Below the pieces are notes generated by a model that was not told the origin of the DNA, ran no database searches, and saw nothing but the letters and a program-made list of their open reading frames with translations. From NCBI RefSeq assembly GCF_900099775.1, contig NZ_FMTM01000013.1, forward strand, positions 62,001 to 126,000: 64,000 bases of DNA, in the 5' to 3' direction. This document shows, in pieces, positions 8,309-16,357 of the stretch. This DNA is from Rhizobium mongolense subsp. loessense (lineage in GTDB: Bacteria > Pseudomonadota > Alphaproteobacteria > Rhizobiales > Rhizobiaceae). The first letter of the stretch is position 1. The number at the start of each line of letters is the position of its first letter. Made by a program: the position numbers and the translations under genes.

Positions 8309-10047
8309 GCGCCGCAGAAAGACCTCGCGATATCGCCGAGCTCGTACACCTGAAGGACGTGACGAAGCGGTTCGGCGAGGCAAAACCGGCACTTGATGCA
8401 ATTTCGGCCTCGATCCGCGGCGGCGAGATCACCGGGCTCGTCGGGCCTGACGGAGCAGGCAAGACCACGCTTATCCGCCTGATGACCGGTCTCATGCTTC
8501 CGGAAGGAGGCACGGTCAAGGTGCTGGGCTTCGAAACGCGCGACGGATCGGCTGCCATCCAAGCTTCAATCGGCTACATGCCCCAGCGCTTCGGGCTTTA
8601 TGAGGATTTGTCGGTCCAGGAAAATCTCGATCTCTACGCCGACCTTCGCGGGCTGCCAAAAAGTGAACGGGCAGCGACCTTCGATGAACTTCTGGCCTTC
8701 ACGGACCTGAAACGCTTCACAGGCCGTCTTGCTGGAAAGCTCTCGGGTGGCATGAAGCAGAAGCTCGGCCTTGCTTGCGCACTTTTGAAGAAACCCCGCC
8801 TTTTGCTCCTTGATGAGCCCGGTGTGGGTGTCGATCCGATTTCCCGGCGCGACCTTTGGAAGATGGTCGAGAATTTGACAGGGGAAGGCATCGGCGTCGT
8901 CTGGTCGACGGCCTACCTCGACGAGGCCGAGGCCTGCGATCGCGTCCTGCTGATGAATGAGGGCAAGCTGCTTTTCTCCGGTGAACCGAAGGATCTGACG
9001 GGCCAGGTCAAAGACCGTGTCTTTCGGATGACCGGTGTTTCGGGTCGGCGCCGTCAGCTGCTTGCGAAGCTTCTCGACGAGGACGGCGTTATCGACGGTG
9101 TTATCCAGGGTGAAGCGATCCGGCTGGTAACCGCGACGGGCCACGATGGCATGTTTGCCGCAGCCAGTATCGCAAAAGTTAGCCCCGCAGAACCGCGTTT
9201 CGAAGATGCTTTCGTCGACCTGCTGGGCGGAGGTCCAGGTGGTCGCTCGAGGCTTGCGGAGGCGCAGCAGCCTCTGACGGGCAAGGACGACAAGCCGGTG
9301 ATCGTAGCGAGAGGTCTCACCAAACGCTTCGGCGACTTCACAGCAGCCGACGACATTACGTTCGATATTCCCCGCGGCCAGATATTCGGGCTGCTCGGAC
9401 CGAACGGTGCGGGCAAATCAACGACTTTCAAGATGCTGTGCGGACTTTTGAAGCCGACGAGCGGCGAAGGCCGGGTGGCTGGCTTCGACCTGCGCCGCGA
9501 TGCGGCACAGGCACGCAACCGCCTCGGCTACATGGCGCAGAAATTCTCGCTTTATGGCGATCTCAGCGTCGCGCAGAATCTCGATTTCTTTGCCGGCGTC
9601 TATGGACTGAGCGGCCAGCGCAAGCGCGAGCGCACGCAGCTGATGACCTCGATCTTCGATCTTCAATCGCGTCTTGCGATGTCCGCTAAGGACCTGCCGC
9701 TCGGGCTGAAGCAGAGGCTGGCACTTGCCTGCGCCGTCATGCATGAACCTGAGGCGCTCTTTCTCGACGAACCCACCTCGGGCGTAGATCCGATTACGCG
9801 CCGCGAATTCTGGACACATATCAACGGGCTCGTAGAAAAGGGCGTCACCGTCCTCGTCACTACGCATTTCATGGACGAGGCCGAATATTGCGACCGCATT
9901 TCGCTGATCTATCGGGGCCGTTCTATCGCACTCGGTACGCCAGATGAGCTGAAGGCCCGTTCCTCAAATGCCGACAACCCCGATCCGACGATGGAGGACG
10001 CGTTTATCGCGCTTGTTCAAGCCTCGCAGGAGAGGATTGCGGCATGA
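8305..10047 (+). CDS. ybhF: ABC transporter with two fused ATPase domains, YbhF-like
   Basis: This 580-residue protein holds two ABC ATPase domains in one chain. Domain 1 (about 10-310) has Walker A GPDGAGKTT, signature LSGGMKQK and Walker B RLLLLDEPGVGVDP. Domain 2 (about 330-575) has Walker A GPNGAGKSTT, Walker B ALFLDEPTSGVDP, but a changed signature LPLGLKQR. The tandem layout and the neighbours match YbhF of the CecR-controlled drug/cation exporter. It would power the YbhS/YbhR permease pair. Both ends overlap neighbours by four bases, indicating tight translational coupling. Confidence 0.9.
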   Translation: MSAAERPRDIAELVHLKDVTKRFGEAKPALDAISASIRGGEITGLVGPDGAGKTTLIRLMTGLMLPEGGTVKVLGFETRDGSAAIQASIGYMPQRFGLYEDLSVQENLDLYADLRGLPKSERAATFDELLAFTDLKRFTGRLAGKLSGGMKQKLGLACALLKKPRLLLLDEPGVGVDPISRRDLWKMVENLTGEGIGVVWSTAYLDEAEACDRVLLMNEGKLLFSGEPKDLTGQVKDRVFRMTGVSGRRRQLLAKLLDEDGVIDGVIQGEAIRLVTATGHDGMFAAASIAKVSPAEPRFEDAFVDLLGGGPGGRSRLAEAQQPLTGKDDKPVIVARGLTKRFGDFTAADDITFDIPRGQIFGLLGPNGAGKSTTFKMLCGLLKPTSGEGRVAGFDLRRDAAQARNRLGYMAQKFSLYGDLSVAQNLDFFAGVYGLSGQRKRERTQLMTSIFDLQSRLAMSAKDLPLGLKQRLALACAVMHEPEALFLDEPTSGVDPITRREFWTHINGLVEKGVTVLVTTHFMDEAEYCDRISLIYRGRSIALGTPDELKARSSNADNPDPTMEDAFIALVQASQERIAA

Positions 10048-11192
10048 CGCTCCCTGCCCCCGCACCAGTGTCCCGCTCCGGCCGAACCCGCCGTTTTGCA
10101 GCATTGGTTCGCAAGGAAAGCCTTCAGGTCATTCGTGATCCGAGCAGCATTCTGATTGCATTTGTGCTGCCGCTGATCCTGCTCTTTCTATTTGGTTACG
10201 GCGTTTCGCTAGACACGACGCGGACGCGGGTCGGATTGGTCATCGAAGAAACAACACCGCTGACGAATGATCTTGCGGCAAGCTTCCAGGCATCCCGCTA
10301 TTTTTCCGTGACCACCGGCCGCGACAGACGGCTCTTCGCAGAAGACCTGGTGCGTTCCCGCATCCGCGGCATCATTGTCATCCCGGCGGATTTCACCCGG
10401 AATTACGCAGCAGGCAGTCGGCCGCAGGTCCAGGTGATCGTCGACGGTTCCGATCCCAACACCGCCAATTTCGTGCAGAACTATGTCCAGGGCGCCGTGG
10501 CAAACTGGCGGCTCCAGCAACAGTCCGAAATTGCCGCAGGCGGGCCGCCGATTTCCGCGGAGCAACGCTTCTGGTTCAATCCGGAGCTGACCAGCCGGTC
10601 ATTTCTGGTGCCAGGTTCCATCGCAATCGTCATGACGCTGGTTGGAACGCTTTTGACATCGCTGGTCGTTGCCCGCGAATGGGAGCGGGGCACGATGGAA
10701 GCGATGATGGCAACGCCGGTGACGGCCGCCGAGTTGCTTGCCGGCAAGATACTCCCCTATTTCCTGCTCGGCCTGACATCGATGACACTTTGCGTGCTGC
10801 TTGCCGTCTTTCTGTTTGGCGTTCCGTTTCGCGGTTCCGTCCTGGCGCTCTATGCCCTGTCCGCCGTTTTTCTCATGCCGGCGCTCGGGCAGGGCCTGCT
10901 GATTTCGGCGGTCACCAAGAACCAGTTCCTTGCCTCGCAGCTGGCGCTGATTACGGCCTTCCTTCCCGCTTTCCTGCTGTCCGGTTTTCTCTTCGAGATC
11001 AATTCGATGCCGACCGTGATCCAATGGATCACATTCATCGTGCCGGCGCGTTATCTGATCCCCAGCCTACAGACCGTGTTCCTGGCCGGCGATATCTGGC
11101 CTATGTTCCTCCGTGCAATCCTCGTGATGTTTCTGATCGGCTCTGTCTTTTTCCTGCTCGCCGCACGCAGCACCAGAAAGAGGATTGCTTAA
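10044..11192 (+). CDS. ybhS: ABC-2 type permease, YbhS-like
   Basis: This 382-residue ABC-2 family permease has one N-terminal membrane segment (about residues 30-50), a large extracytoplasmic domain to about residue 180, and five hydrophobic segments in the C-terminal half, with the ABC-2 core WERGTMEAMMATPVTAAELL. It pairs with the next gene to form the membrane channel of the exporter powered by YbhF. It overlaps ybhF by four bases. Reported substrates of the E. coli system include some antibiotics and cations; nothing in the sequence defines the substrate here. Confidence 0.88.
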   Translation: MTLPAPAPVSRSGRTRRFAALVRKESLQVIRDPSSILIAFVLPLILLFLFGYGVSLDTTRTRVGLVIEETTPLTNDLAASFQASRYFSVTTGRDRRLFAEDLVRSRIRGIIVIPADFTRNYAAGSRPQVQVIVDGSDPNTANFVQNYVQGAVANWRLQQQSEIAAGGPPISAEQRFWFNPELTSRSFLVPGSIAIVMTLVGTLLTSLVVAREWERGTMEAMMATPVTAAELLAGKILPYFLLGLTSMTLCVLLAVFLFGVPFRGSVLALYALSAVFLMPALGQGLLISAVTKNQFLASQLALITAFLPAFLLSGFLFEINSMPTVIQWITFIVPARYLIPSLQTVFLAGDIWPMFLRAILVMFLIGSVFFLLAARSTRKRIA

Positions 11193-11193
11193 G

Positions 11194-12306
11194 ATGTGGT
11201 GGACGCGTCTGAAAGCGCTTATTGTCAAAGAACTGCTGGCCGTACTCCGCGATCCGAGAGGCCGTACCATCCTGATCGGTCCACCGATCGTGCAGCTCCT
11301 TGTCTTTTCCTATGCGGCGACGCTCGAGGTTCGAAATGTCGACGTGATGCTCCTCAGCCGCGACAGCGGCTATTGGGGGCAAGAACTCGTGCGGCGCATC
11401 GAGGGTTCGCCGACATTCCGCAAGGTGATCGTCGCCGGCACGTCAGCCAGCGTGCGGGATGCTATCGATCACCAGACGGTAACCGCCGCAATCGAAATAG
11501 GCGCCGATTTCTCACGCAGGATCGAGGCGGGAGAGCCGGCCGACCTACAGGTCATTCTTGACGGCCGGCGCTCCAATGCATCGCAAATCGTTTCGGGATA
11601 CATCACGCAGATTGTCGCGACATTATCCGCTGAGACGCCTGCAGGTGTCCGAGGAGATGCCCGTTCCGTCACGACAGTCCCGCGCAACTGGTTCAATCCC
11701 AACCTGATCTTCCAATGGTTCATGGTGCCGAACCTGATCGCCAGCATAGCGCTGCTCATCGGGCTTATCGTCACCGCCCTTTCGATCGCTCGCGAACGCG
11801 AGCTCGGTACCTTCGACCAGTTGATGGTCTCGCCGCTTCGCACCCATGAGATCCTGATCGGCAAGCTTGTCCCGCCGATGATAATCGGGCTCTTTCACAT
11901 GACGGTCTATATCCTAGCGGCGATCTTCATCTTCGGGGTGCCGCTGCGCGGTTCGCTGCTGCTTCTTTACGGCAGTTCGCTCTTCTATCTCGCATCGGTC
12001 GCCGGCCTAGGCCTCTTCATCTCCGCCTTATCGATGACGCAGCAGCAGGCAATTCTCGGCGCGTTCCTGTTCATGGTGCCGGCCATGCTTCTTTCCGGCT
12101 TCGCAACGCCGATCGAGAACATGCCCGACTGGCTGCAGCCGGTCACACTGATCAACCCGCTGCGCTACTTCCTGGTGATTGTAAAAGGCATCTTCCTCAA
12201 AGACATTCCCCTCATGGAGGTGTGGCACCAGACATGGCCGCTTTGCGTGATTGCTGCCGGAACCTTAAGCGCAGCCTCGTGGCTGTTTCGCAGAAGGCTC
12301 GATTAA
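11194..12306 (+). CDS. ybhR: ABC-2 type permease, YbhR-like
   Basis: This permease of about 370 residues is a paralogue of the preceding gene product, with the same plan: an N-terminal membrane segment, a periplasmic domain, then five hydrophobic segments with RERELGTFDQLMVSPLRTHEI. The ATG at 11194 lies one base after the ybhS stop with AGAGG upstream. A TTG at 11185 in the same frame is possible but less likely. It ends the five-gene operon. The pair would form a heterodimeric permease as proposed for YbhS/YbhR. Confidence 0.87.
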   Translation: MWWTRLKALIVKELLAVLRDPRGRTILIGPPIVQLLVFSYAATLEVRNVDVMLLSRDSGYWGQELVRRIEGSPTFRKVIVAGTSASVRDAIDHQTVTAAIEIGADFSRRIEAGEPADLQVILDGRRSNASQIVSGYITQIVATLSAETPAGVRGDARSVTTVPRNWFNPNLIFQWFMVPNLIASIALLIGLIVTALSIARERELGTFDQLMVSPLRTHEILIGKLVPPMIIGLFHMTVYILAAIFIFGVPLRGSLLLLYGSSLFYLASVAGLGLFISALSMTQQQAILGAFLFMVPAMLLSGFATPIENMPDWLQPVTLINPLRYFLVIVKGIFLKDIPLMEVWHQTWPLCVIAAGTLSAASWLFRRRLD

Positions 12307-12389
12307 CATCTTCCCCCGCTTGCAGATCGCGCAGGGAGCGCAACCGTGGAATATCCGACCGTCAGGCATGTCTCCTTCTGCGCGAGAGC

Positions 12390-12408
12390 CGCCCGGAAAT
12401 ACCGGGCG
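12390..12408 (+). terminator. Hairpin downstream of the ybh-like operon
   Basis: A perfect 7-base GC stem (CGCCCGG / CCGGGCG) with loop AAATA lies 84 bases after the last exporter gene. It has no T run. It could act as a Rho-assisted stop or protect the mRNA end. Confidence 0.4.
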
Positions 12409-12541
12409 TTACCACAGGAGCGTCTTGTGGTCGCCGTCCTACCTTGCGGCAAGCTGTGGCGGCGCACCGCTTTCGGTGATCGCCGAATATGTCAGATCCC
12501 AGAGGGAAGCGGCCCAAGGCCGCTCTCGCCTTCCTCCCCGG

Positions 12542-12574
12542 CCTGAACGCCCGGGTATTCCCGCGAGGTTCAGG
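12542..12574. repeat. Nested inverted repeat
   Basis: Outer arms CCTGAAC (12542-12548) and GTTCAGG (12568-12574) are perfect, and an inner CGGG-TATT-CCCG stem sits inside. It may be a second terminator or a remnant of a small palindromic intergenic element. Function unknown. Confidence 0.35.
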
Positions 12575-12677
12575 ATGATCATTGCCCCTGCGGCACTTCC
12601 CTTATCGCGGCTACGACACCTTCGGTCGGCGCACGGGCCAAGGCATGTGCACTGTCGCGATTTTGTCGCTTGCATTG

Positions 12678-12713
12678 TTTACTAAAATACATTTTACTAA
12701 ACACATTGCTAAA
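12678..12713 (+). promoter_or_regulatory. Repeated TTTACTAAA boxes upstream of the importer/DHA-kinase operon
   Basis: Two exact copies of TTTACTAAA (12678-12686 and 12693-12701, 15 bases apart) and a third related copy (ATTGCTAAA, 12705-12713) lie in the AT-rich stretch before the operon. Such phased boxes look like binding sites for a repressor or activator. No regulator gene is adjacent except the small HTH-like protein inside the operon. Confidence 0.45.
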
Positions 12714-12802
12714 CATGAACATTGGGAAGTTCATGTGAGCATTCCTTAGAAGTGGGTGAATTGCGACGCCGGTGGGAGCCGGCCTGGTTCTGGGAGGAAC
12801 TT

Positions 12803-14128
12803 ATGCAAAAGAAATCGAAAGCCCTTCTCGGGCTCGCCTCGGCGCTCATGCTGTCGTCGGCATTGCCCAATCTTGCAACAGCCGATGAACTGACACTGTG
12901 CTGGGCCGCCTGGGACCCAGCCAACGCGCTCGTGGAACTGTCAAAGGACTTCACGGCCAAGACCGGCACGACGATGAAGTTCGAGTTCGTGCCATGGACG
13001 AGCTATGCCGACCGCTTTCTCAATGAACTCAACTCTCACGGCAAGCTCTGCGATCTGATTATCGGCGACAGCCAATGGATCGGCGGCTCAGCGGAGAATG
13101 GACACTACGTCAAGCTCAACGACTTTTTCGACAAAGAAGGCATCAAGATGGATGACTTCGTGCCGGCAACAGTCGTGGGCTACTCCGAGTGGCCGAAAAA
13201 CACCCCGAACTACTGGGCGCTTCCGGCCATGGGCGACGTGGTCGGCTGGACCTACCGCAAAGACTGGTTCGAGCGTCCGGAACTGAAAAAGGAATTCAAG
13301 GAGAAATATGGCTCGGATCTCGCCGCGCCGAAGACCTATGATCAGCTGAAGCAGATTGCCGAATTCTTCCAGAAGCGCGAGATCGACGGAAAGACCGTCT
13401 ACGGCGCTTCGATCTACACCGAGCGGGGCTCGGAGGGCATTACCATGGGCGTGACCAACGTCCTCTATGACTGGGGCTTCCAATATGACAATCCCAAGAA
13501 GCCCTACGAGATGGAAGGCTTCGTCAATTCTGCCGACGCGGTAAAGGGCCTTGAATTCTACAAGTCCCTGTTTGATTGCTGCACTCCGCCGGGCAGCTCA
13601 AACGTCTACATGGTCGAATCAGCGGATGCCTTCAAATCCGGCCAGGTCGCCATGCAGATGAATTTCGCCTTTACCTGGCCCGGCCTTTACAAGGACGAGA
13701 AAGTCGGCGGCGATCGCATCGGCTTCTTCCCGAATCCTGCCGAAAAGGCGCACTTTGCCCAACTCGGCGGACAAGGTATCTCGGTTGTCTCCTATTCCGA
13801 CAAGAAGGATGCCGCGCTTGAGTACATCAAGTGGTTCGCACAACCTGACGTGCAGGCCAAGTGGTGGGAGCTGGGCGGCTTCTCCTGCTTGAATTCCGTC
13901 GTCAACGCGCCCGGCTTCGCCGGCAGCCAGCCCTACGCTCAGGCATTCCTGGACTCCATGGCGATTGTCAAGGATTTCTGGGCCGAACCGAGCTACGCGT
14001 CGCTTCTCCAGGCCATGCAGAAGCGGGTTCATAATTATGTGGTCGCCGGCAATGGGACCGCGCAGGAAGCGCTCGACGGCTTGGTGAAGGATTGGACCCA
14101 AGTGTTCGAGGACGACGGCAAGATCTAG
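12803..14128 (+). CDS. ABC transporter substrate-binding protein (family 1 sugar type)
   Basis: This secreted protein of about 441 residues has a signal peptide (KKSKA start, hydrophobic core, cleavage near ATADE) and a class-1 extracellular solute-binding fold. ATG 12803 is preceded by GGAGGA with four bases spacing. It opens an operon of two permeases, a small membrane protein, two ATPases and dihydroxyacetone-kinase genes. The likely cargo is therefore a polyol, triose or ketose whose breakdown passes through a DhaK-type kinase; glycerol-type importers share the two-ATPase layout. The ligand is not readable from sequence. Several Cys residues (LCWAAW, KLCDL, DCCTPP) are notable for a periplasmic protein and could form disulfides. 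Confidence 0.87.
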   Translation: MQKKSKALLGLASALMLSSALPNLATADELTLCWAAWDPANALVELSKDFTAKTGTTMKFEFVPWTSYADRFLNELNSHGKLCDLIIGDSQWIGGSAENGHYVKLNDFFDKEGIKMDDFVPATVVGYSEWPKNTPNYWALPAMGDVVGWTYRKDWFERPELKKEFKEKYGSDLAAPKTYDQLKQIAEFFQKREIDGKTVYGASIYTERGSEGITMGVTNVLYDWGFQYDNPKKPYEMEGFVNSADAVKGLEFYKSLFDCCTPPGSSNVYMVESADAFKSGQVAMQMNFAFTWPGLYKDEKVGGDRIGFFPNPAEKAHFAQLGGQGISVVSYSDKKDAALEYIKWFAQPDVQAKWWELGGFSCLNSVVNAPGFAGSQPYAQAFLDSMAIVKDFWAEPSYASLLQAMQKRVHNYVVAGNGTAQEALDGLVKDWTQVFEDDGKI

Positions 14129-14194
14129 TGTCCGGCTGGACACGTGGAATTCTTGTCTGGACGGCGGCCCGGATCGGCAAAGGAACCGGGCCGC
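14128..14194 (+). other. Two hairpins between binding-protein and permease genes
   Basis: Right after the stop codon comes a GTGTCC/GGACAC stem (14128-14143), and then a 9-base GC stem GCGGCCCGG/CCGGGCCGC (14164-14172 and 14186-14194). Hairpins in this place commonly stabilise the upstream mRNA part so that the binding protein is made in excess over the permeases. No T run follows. Confidence 0.5.
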
Positions 14195-14229
14195 ATGATG
14201 TCTCACATACGCAGAGACCAGGTGACATC

Positions 14230-15195
14230 TTGAACATCTCCAATTCCATCGTCGAGAAGGCAGCGGATGCGACTGCAAGGGTAACGCCGATTTCGGTGGG
14301 CCGGCGCGTCCGCGGCCTGTCCGATCGAGCGATAGCATGGCTGTTTATCGCGCCCGCCATCGTCCTTTTGCTCGCGATCAACATCTTTCCGCTCATCTGG
14401 GCAATCTATCTTTCCTTCACGAACTATCGTGCCAACCGGCCGAATGCCGCTGTCGAAGGGGTGGGTTTGAGAAATTACGAGCGCGTCCTGACCGATCCGG
14501 ACATCTGGCAGGCGATGCAGACGACAGCGCATTTCGTCTTCTGGACGATCGTCCTGCAAACCGTTATCGGCTTCACACTCGCCTACCTGATCGACCGCAA
14601 ATTTCGCGGCCATGCCTTCTGGACGACCGTCATCCTGATCCCGATGATGCTGTCTCCGGCTGTCGTCGGCAATTTCTGGCGTTTCCTCTACGAGCCGCAG
14701 ATTGGCCTTTTCGCCTATGCGGTCTCCTGGCTCAGCGGCATTCCGACGTCGGATATCCGGATGCTTGGCGACGTTTCGCTCGCGCCTTGGGCGATCATCA
14801 TCGTCGACACCTGGATGTGGACGCCCTACGTGATGCTGATCTGCCTCGCCGGCCTGCGCTCGATCCCGGACTATATCTACGAGGCCGCGGAGGTCGACCG
14901 TGCCTCGGCATGGCGTCAGTTCTGGTCGATCACGGTGCCGATGGCGCTGCCTTTCATCATGCTCGCCGTCCTCTTCCGCGGCATCGAGAACTTCAAGATG
15001 TTCGACATGGTAACGCTTTTGACCGGCGGCGGACCAGGCTCCGTCACAGAGGTCGCCTCGATCACGCTAAAGCGCGCGGCCTTCGAGAGCTGGGCCACCG
15101 GCCGTGCTTCCGCCTTCGCTATCGTTCTCTTTGTCGCCGTGTTCGGTCTCGCCAACATCTACGTCAAGGCTCTCAACAAGGTAAAGCAACGATGA
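14230..15195 (+). CDS. ABC sugar-type permease (MalF-like)
   Basis: This inner-membrane permease of about 321 residues has six predicted membrane segments and the EAA loop YEAAEVDRASAWRQFWSITVP, which contacts the ATPase. I chose the TTG at 14230 because AGGTGA lies four bases before it. The only in-frame ATG (14092) lies inside the binding-protein gene. The second permease overlaps it by four bases (ATGA). With the next permease it forms the channel of the importer. Confidence 0.85.
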   Translation: MNISNSIVEKAADATARVTPISVGRRVRGLSDRAIAWLFIAPAIVLLLAINIFPLIWAIYLSFTNYRANRPNAAVEGVGLRNYERVLTDPDIWQAMQTTAHFVFWTIVLQTVIGFTLAYLIDRKFRGHAFWTTVILIPMMLSPAVVGNFWRFLYEPQIGLFAYAVSWLSGIPTSDIRMLGDVSLAPWAIIIVDTWMWTPYVMLICLAGLRSIPDYIYEAAEVDRASAWRQFWSITVPMALPFIMLAVLFRGIENFKMFDMVTLLTGGGPGSVTEVASITLKRAAFESWATGRASAFAIVLFVAVFGLANIYVKALNKVKQR

Positions 15196-16145
15196 GCTCC
15201 GCGAACTCCGCCCATTCGGTCGTTGAGCCGAGCTTCACCAGCAAGCGGATCGCCGGCGCAGTCGTGATCCTCTACGCGCTGATCACTCTAATACCGCTGG
15301 TCTGGATTTTCCTGACCAGCATCAAGTCGCCGCCTGATTCCATCAGCTACCCGCCGAAGATCGTCTTCACACCGTCGCTTGAAGGCTATTGCAATCTTCT
15401 GACCACGAGAACGCGGCAGACGCCTGAATACATTGCTTCCTTGCCCGAGCCGACGGGCACCTGCGATGAGGTGACCCGCAAGCGCAACATGGTGATCGCC
15501 GGCCCCTCGAATTTCTTGCCGCGCTTCGTCAATTCACTGGTGATCGCGTTCGGATCTACTTTTCTCGCCGTCTTGCTCGGCACTATGGCAGCCTACGGCT
15601 TCTCGCGCTTCCAGATGCCGCTCGCCGACGATCTTTTGTTCTTCATCCTGTCGACGCGCATGATGCCGCCGATTGCCGTCGCGATCCCGATCTACCTGAT
15701 GTACCGGGAGCTTGGGCTGTCCGACACGGCATTGGGGATGATCCTGCTTTACACGGCGGTCAATGTGTCGCTCGCCGTCTGGCTGCTCAAAGGCTTCATC
15801 GACGAGATCCCGCGTGAATACGAGGAGGCCGCGATGATCGACGGCTACACCCGGCTGCAGGCCTTCCGAAAGGTCGTGCTGCCGCAGGCAACGACCGGCA
15901 TCGCTGCAACCGCCATCTTCTGCCTGATCTTCGCCTGGAACGAATATGCCTTCGCCGCACTTCTGACATCGGGCAGCGCGCAGACTGCACCGCCATTCAT
16001 CCCGACTATCATCGGCGAAGGCGGGCAGGACTGGCCGGCCGTTGCAGCGGGAACCACCATCTTCCTGATCCCGATCCTGGTCTTCACCATTCTCCTGCGC
16101 AAGCAGCTGCTGCGCGGCATCACCTTCGGAGCGGTCCGCAAATGA
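15192..16145 (+). CDS. ABC sugar-type permease (MalG-like)
   Basis: This 317-residue permease has an N-terminal membrane segment, an extended periplasmic insert (about residues 50-105), and five further segments. Its EAA motif is YEEAAMIDGYTRLQAFRKVVLP. The start at 15192 overlaps the preceding stop and the stop overlaps the following start, both by four bases. The insert between the first two membrane segments is longer than in minimal MalG proteins and may contact the binding protein. Confidence 0.87.
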   Translation: MSSANSAHSVVEPSFTSKRIAGAVVILYALITLIPLVWIFLTSIKSPPDSISYPPKIVFTPSLEGYCNLLTTRTRQTPEYIASLPEPTGTCDEVTRKRNMVIAGPSNFLPRFVNSLVIAFGSTFLAVLLGTMAAYGFSRFQMPLADDLLFFILSTRMMPPIAVAIPIYLMYRELGLSDTALGMILLYTAVNVSLAVWLLKGFIDEIPREYEEAAMIDGYTRLQAFRKVVLPQATTGIAATAIFCLIFAWNEYAFAALLTSGSAQTAPPFIPTIIGEGGQDWPAVAAGTTIFLIPILVFTILLRKQLLRGITFGAVRK

Positions 16146-16354
16146 CGCACCTGATCGAAACGCCCCGCCCTGCCCGTCCGAAACGGCCTTTTTTCCTACG
16201 ACGCGGTCCGATGGAAAACATCGCAACGGTGGTGATTGCGGCAGGTTTCCTGATGCTGTTCCAACCCTTCCTGCTGGTGCTCTACACCTACTCGCTGGTC
16301 ACACTGCTTATAGGAACAGCGATGTTCATCATCGTCTCGAAATTTGCGGAGTGA
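16142..16354 (+). CDS. Small membrane protein of the importer operon
   Basis: This 70-residue protein has a basic N-terminus (TPRPARPKRPFFLRRG) and two closely spaced hydrophobic segments (about residues 26-46 and 47-66). It is overlapped by the permease gene by four bases and ends three bases before the first ATPase gene, so it is clearly part of the operon. Small two-helix membrane proteins are found at this place in some rhizobial importer operons with two ATPases. Its role (permease assembly or stability) is inferred. Confidence 0.7.
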   Translation: MTHLIETPRPARPKRPFFLRRGPMENIATVVIAAGFLMLFQPFLLVLYTYSLVTLLIGTAMFIIVSKFAE

Positions 16355-16357
16355 ACC

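Larger units (their letters stand above)
12307..12802 (+). other. Long intergenic region between the exporter and importer operons
   Basis: About 500 bases without a supported gene. The left part contains two hairpins (12390-12408 and 12542-12574), which may end the ybh-type operon. The right part is AT-rich and carries three TTTACTAAA-like boxes (12678-12713) and the RBS of the binding-protein gene. Short open frames here show no protein family signal. Confidence 0.55.

Noticed and set aside
14337..16145. A 602-codon plus-strand frame that seems to fuse an extra 285 residues to the second permease
   Set aside because: The first part is the shifted frame of the MalF-like permease gene and is Arg/His-rich without family signal; the real start is ATG 15192 with an ATGA overlap.
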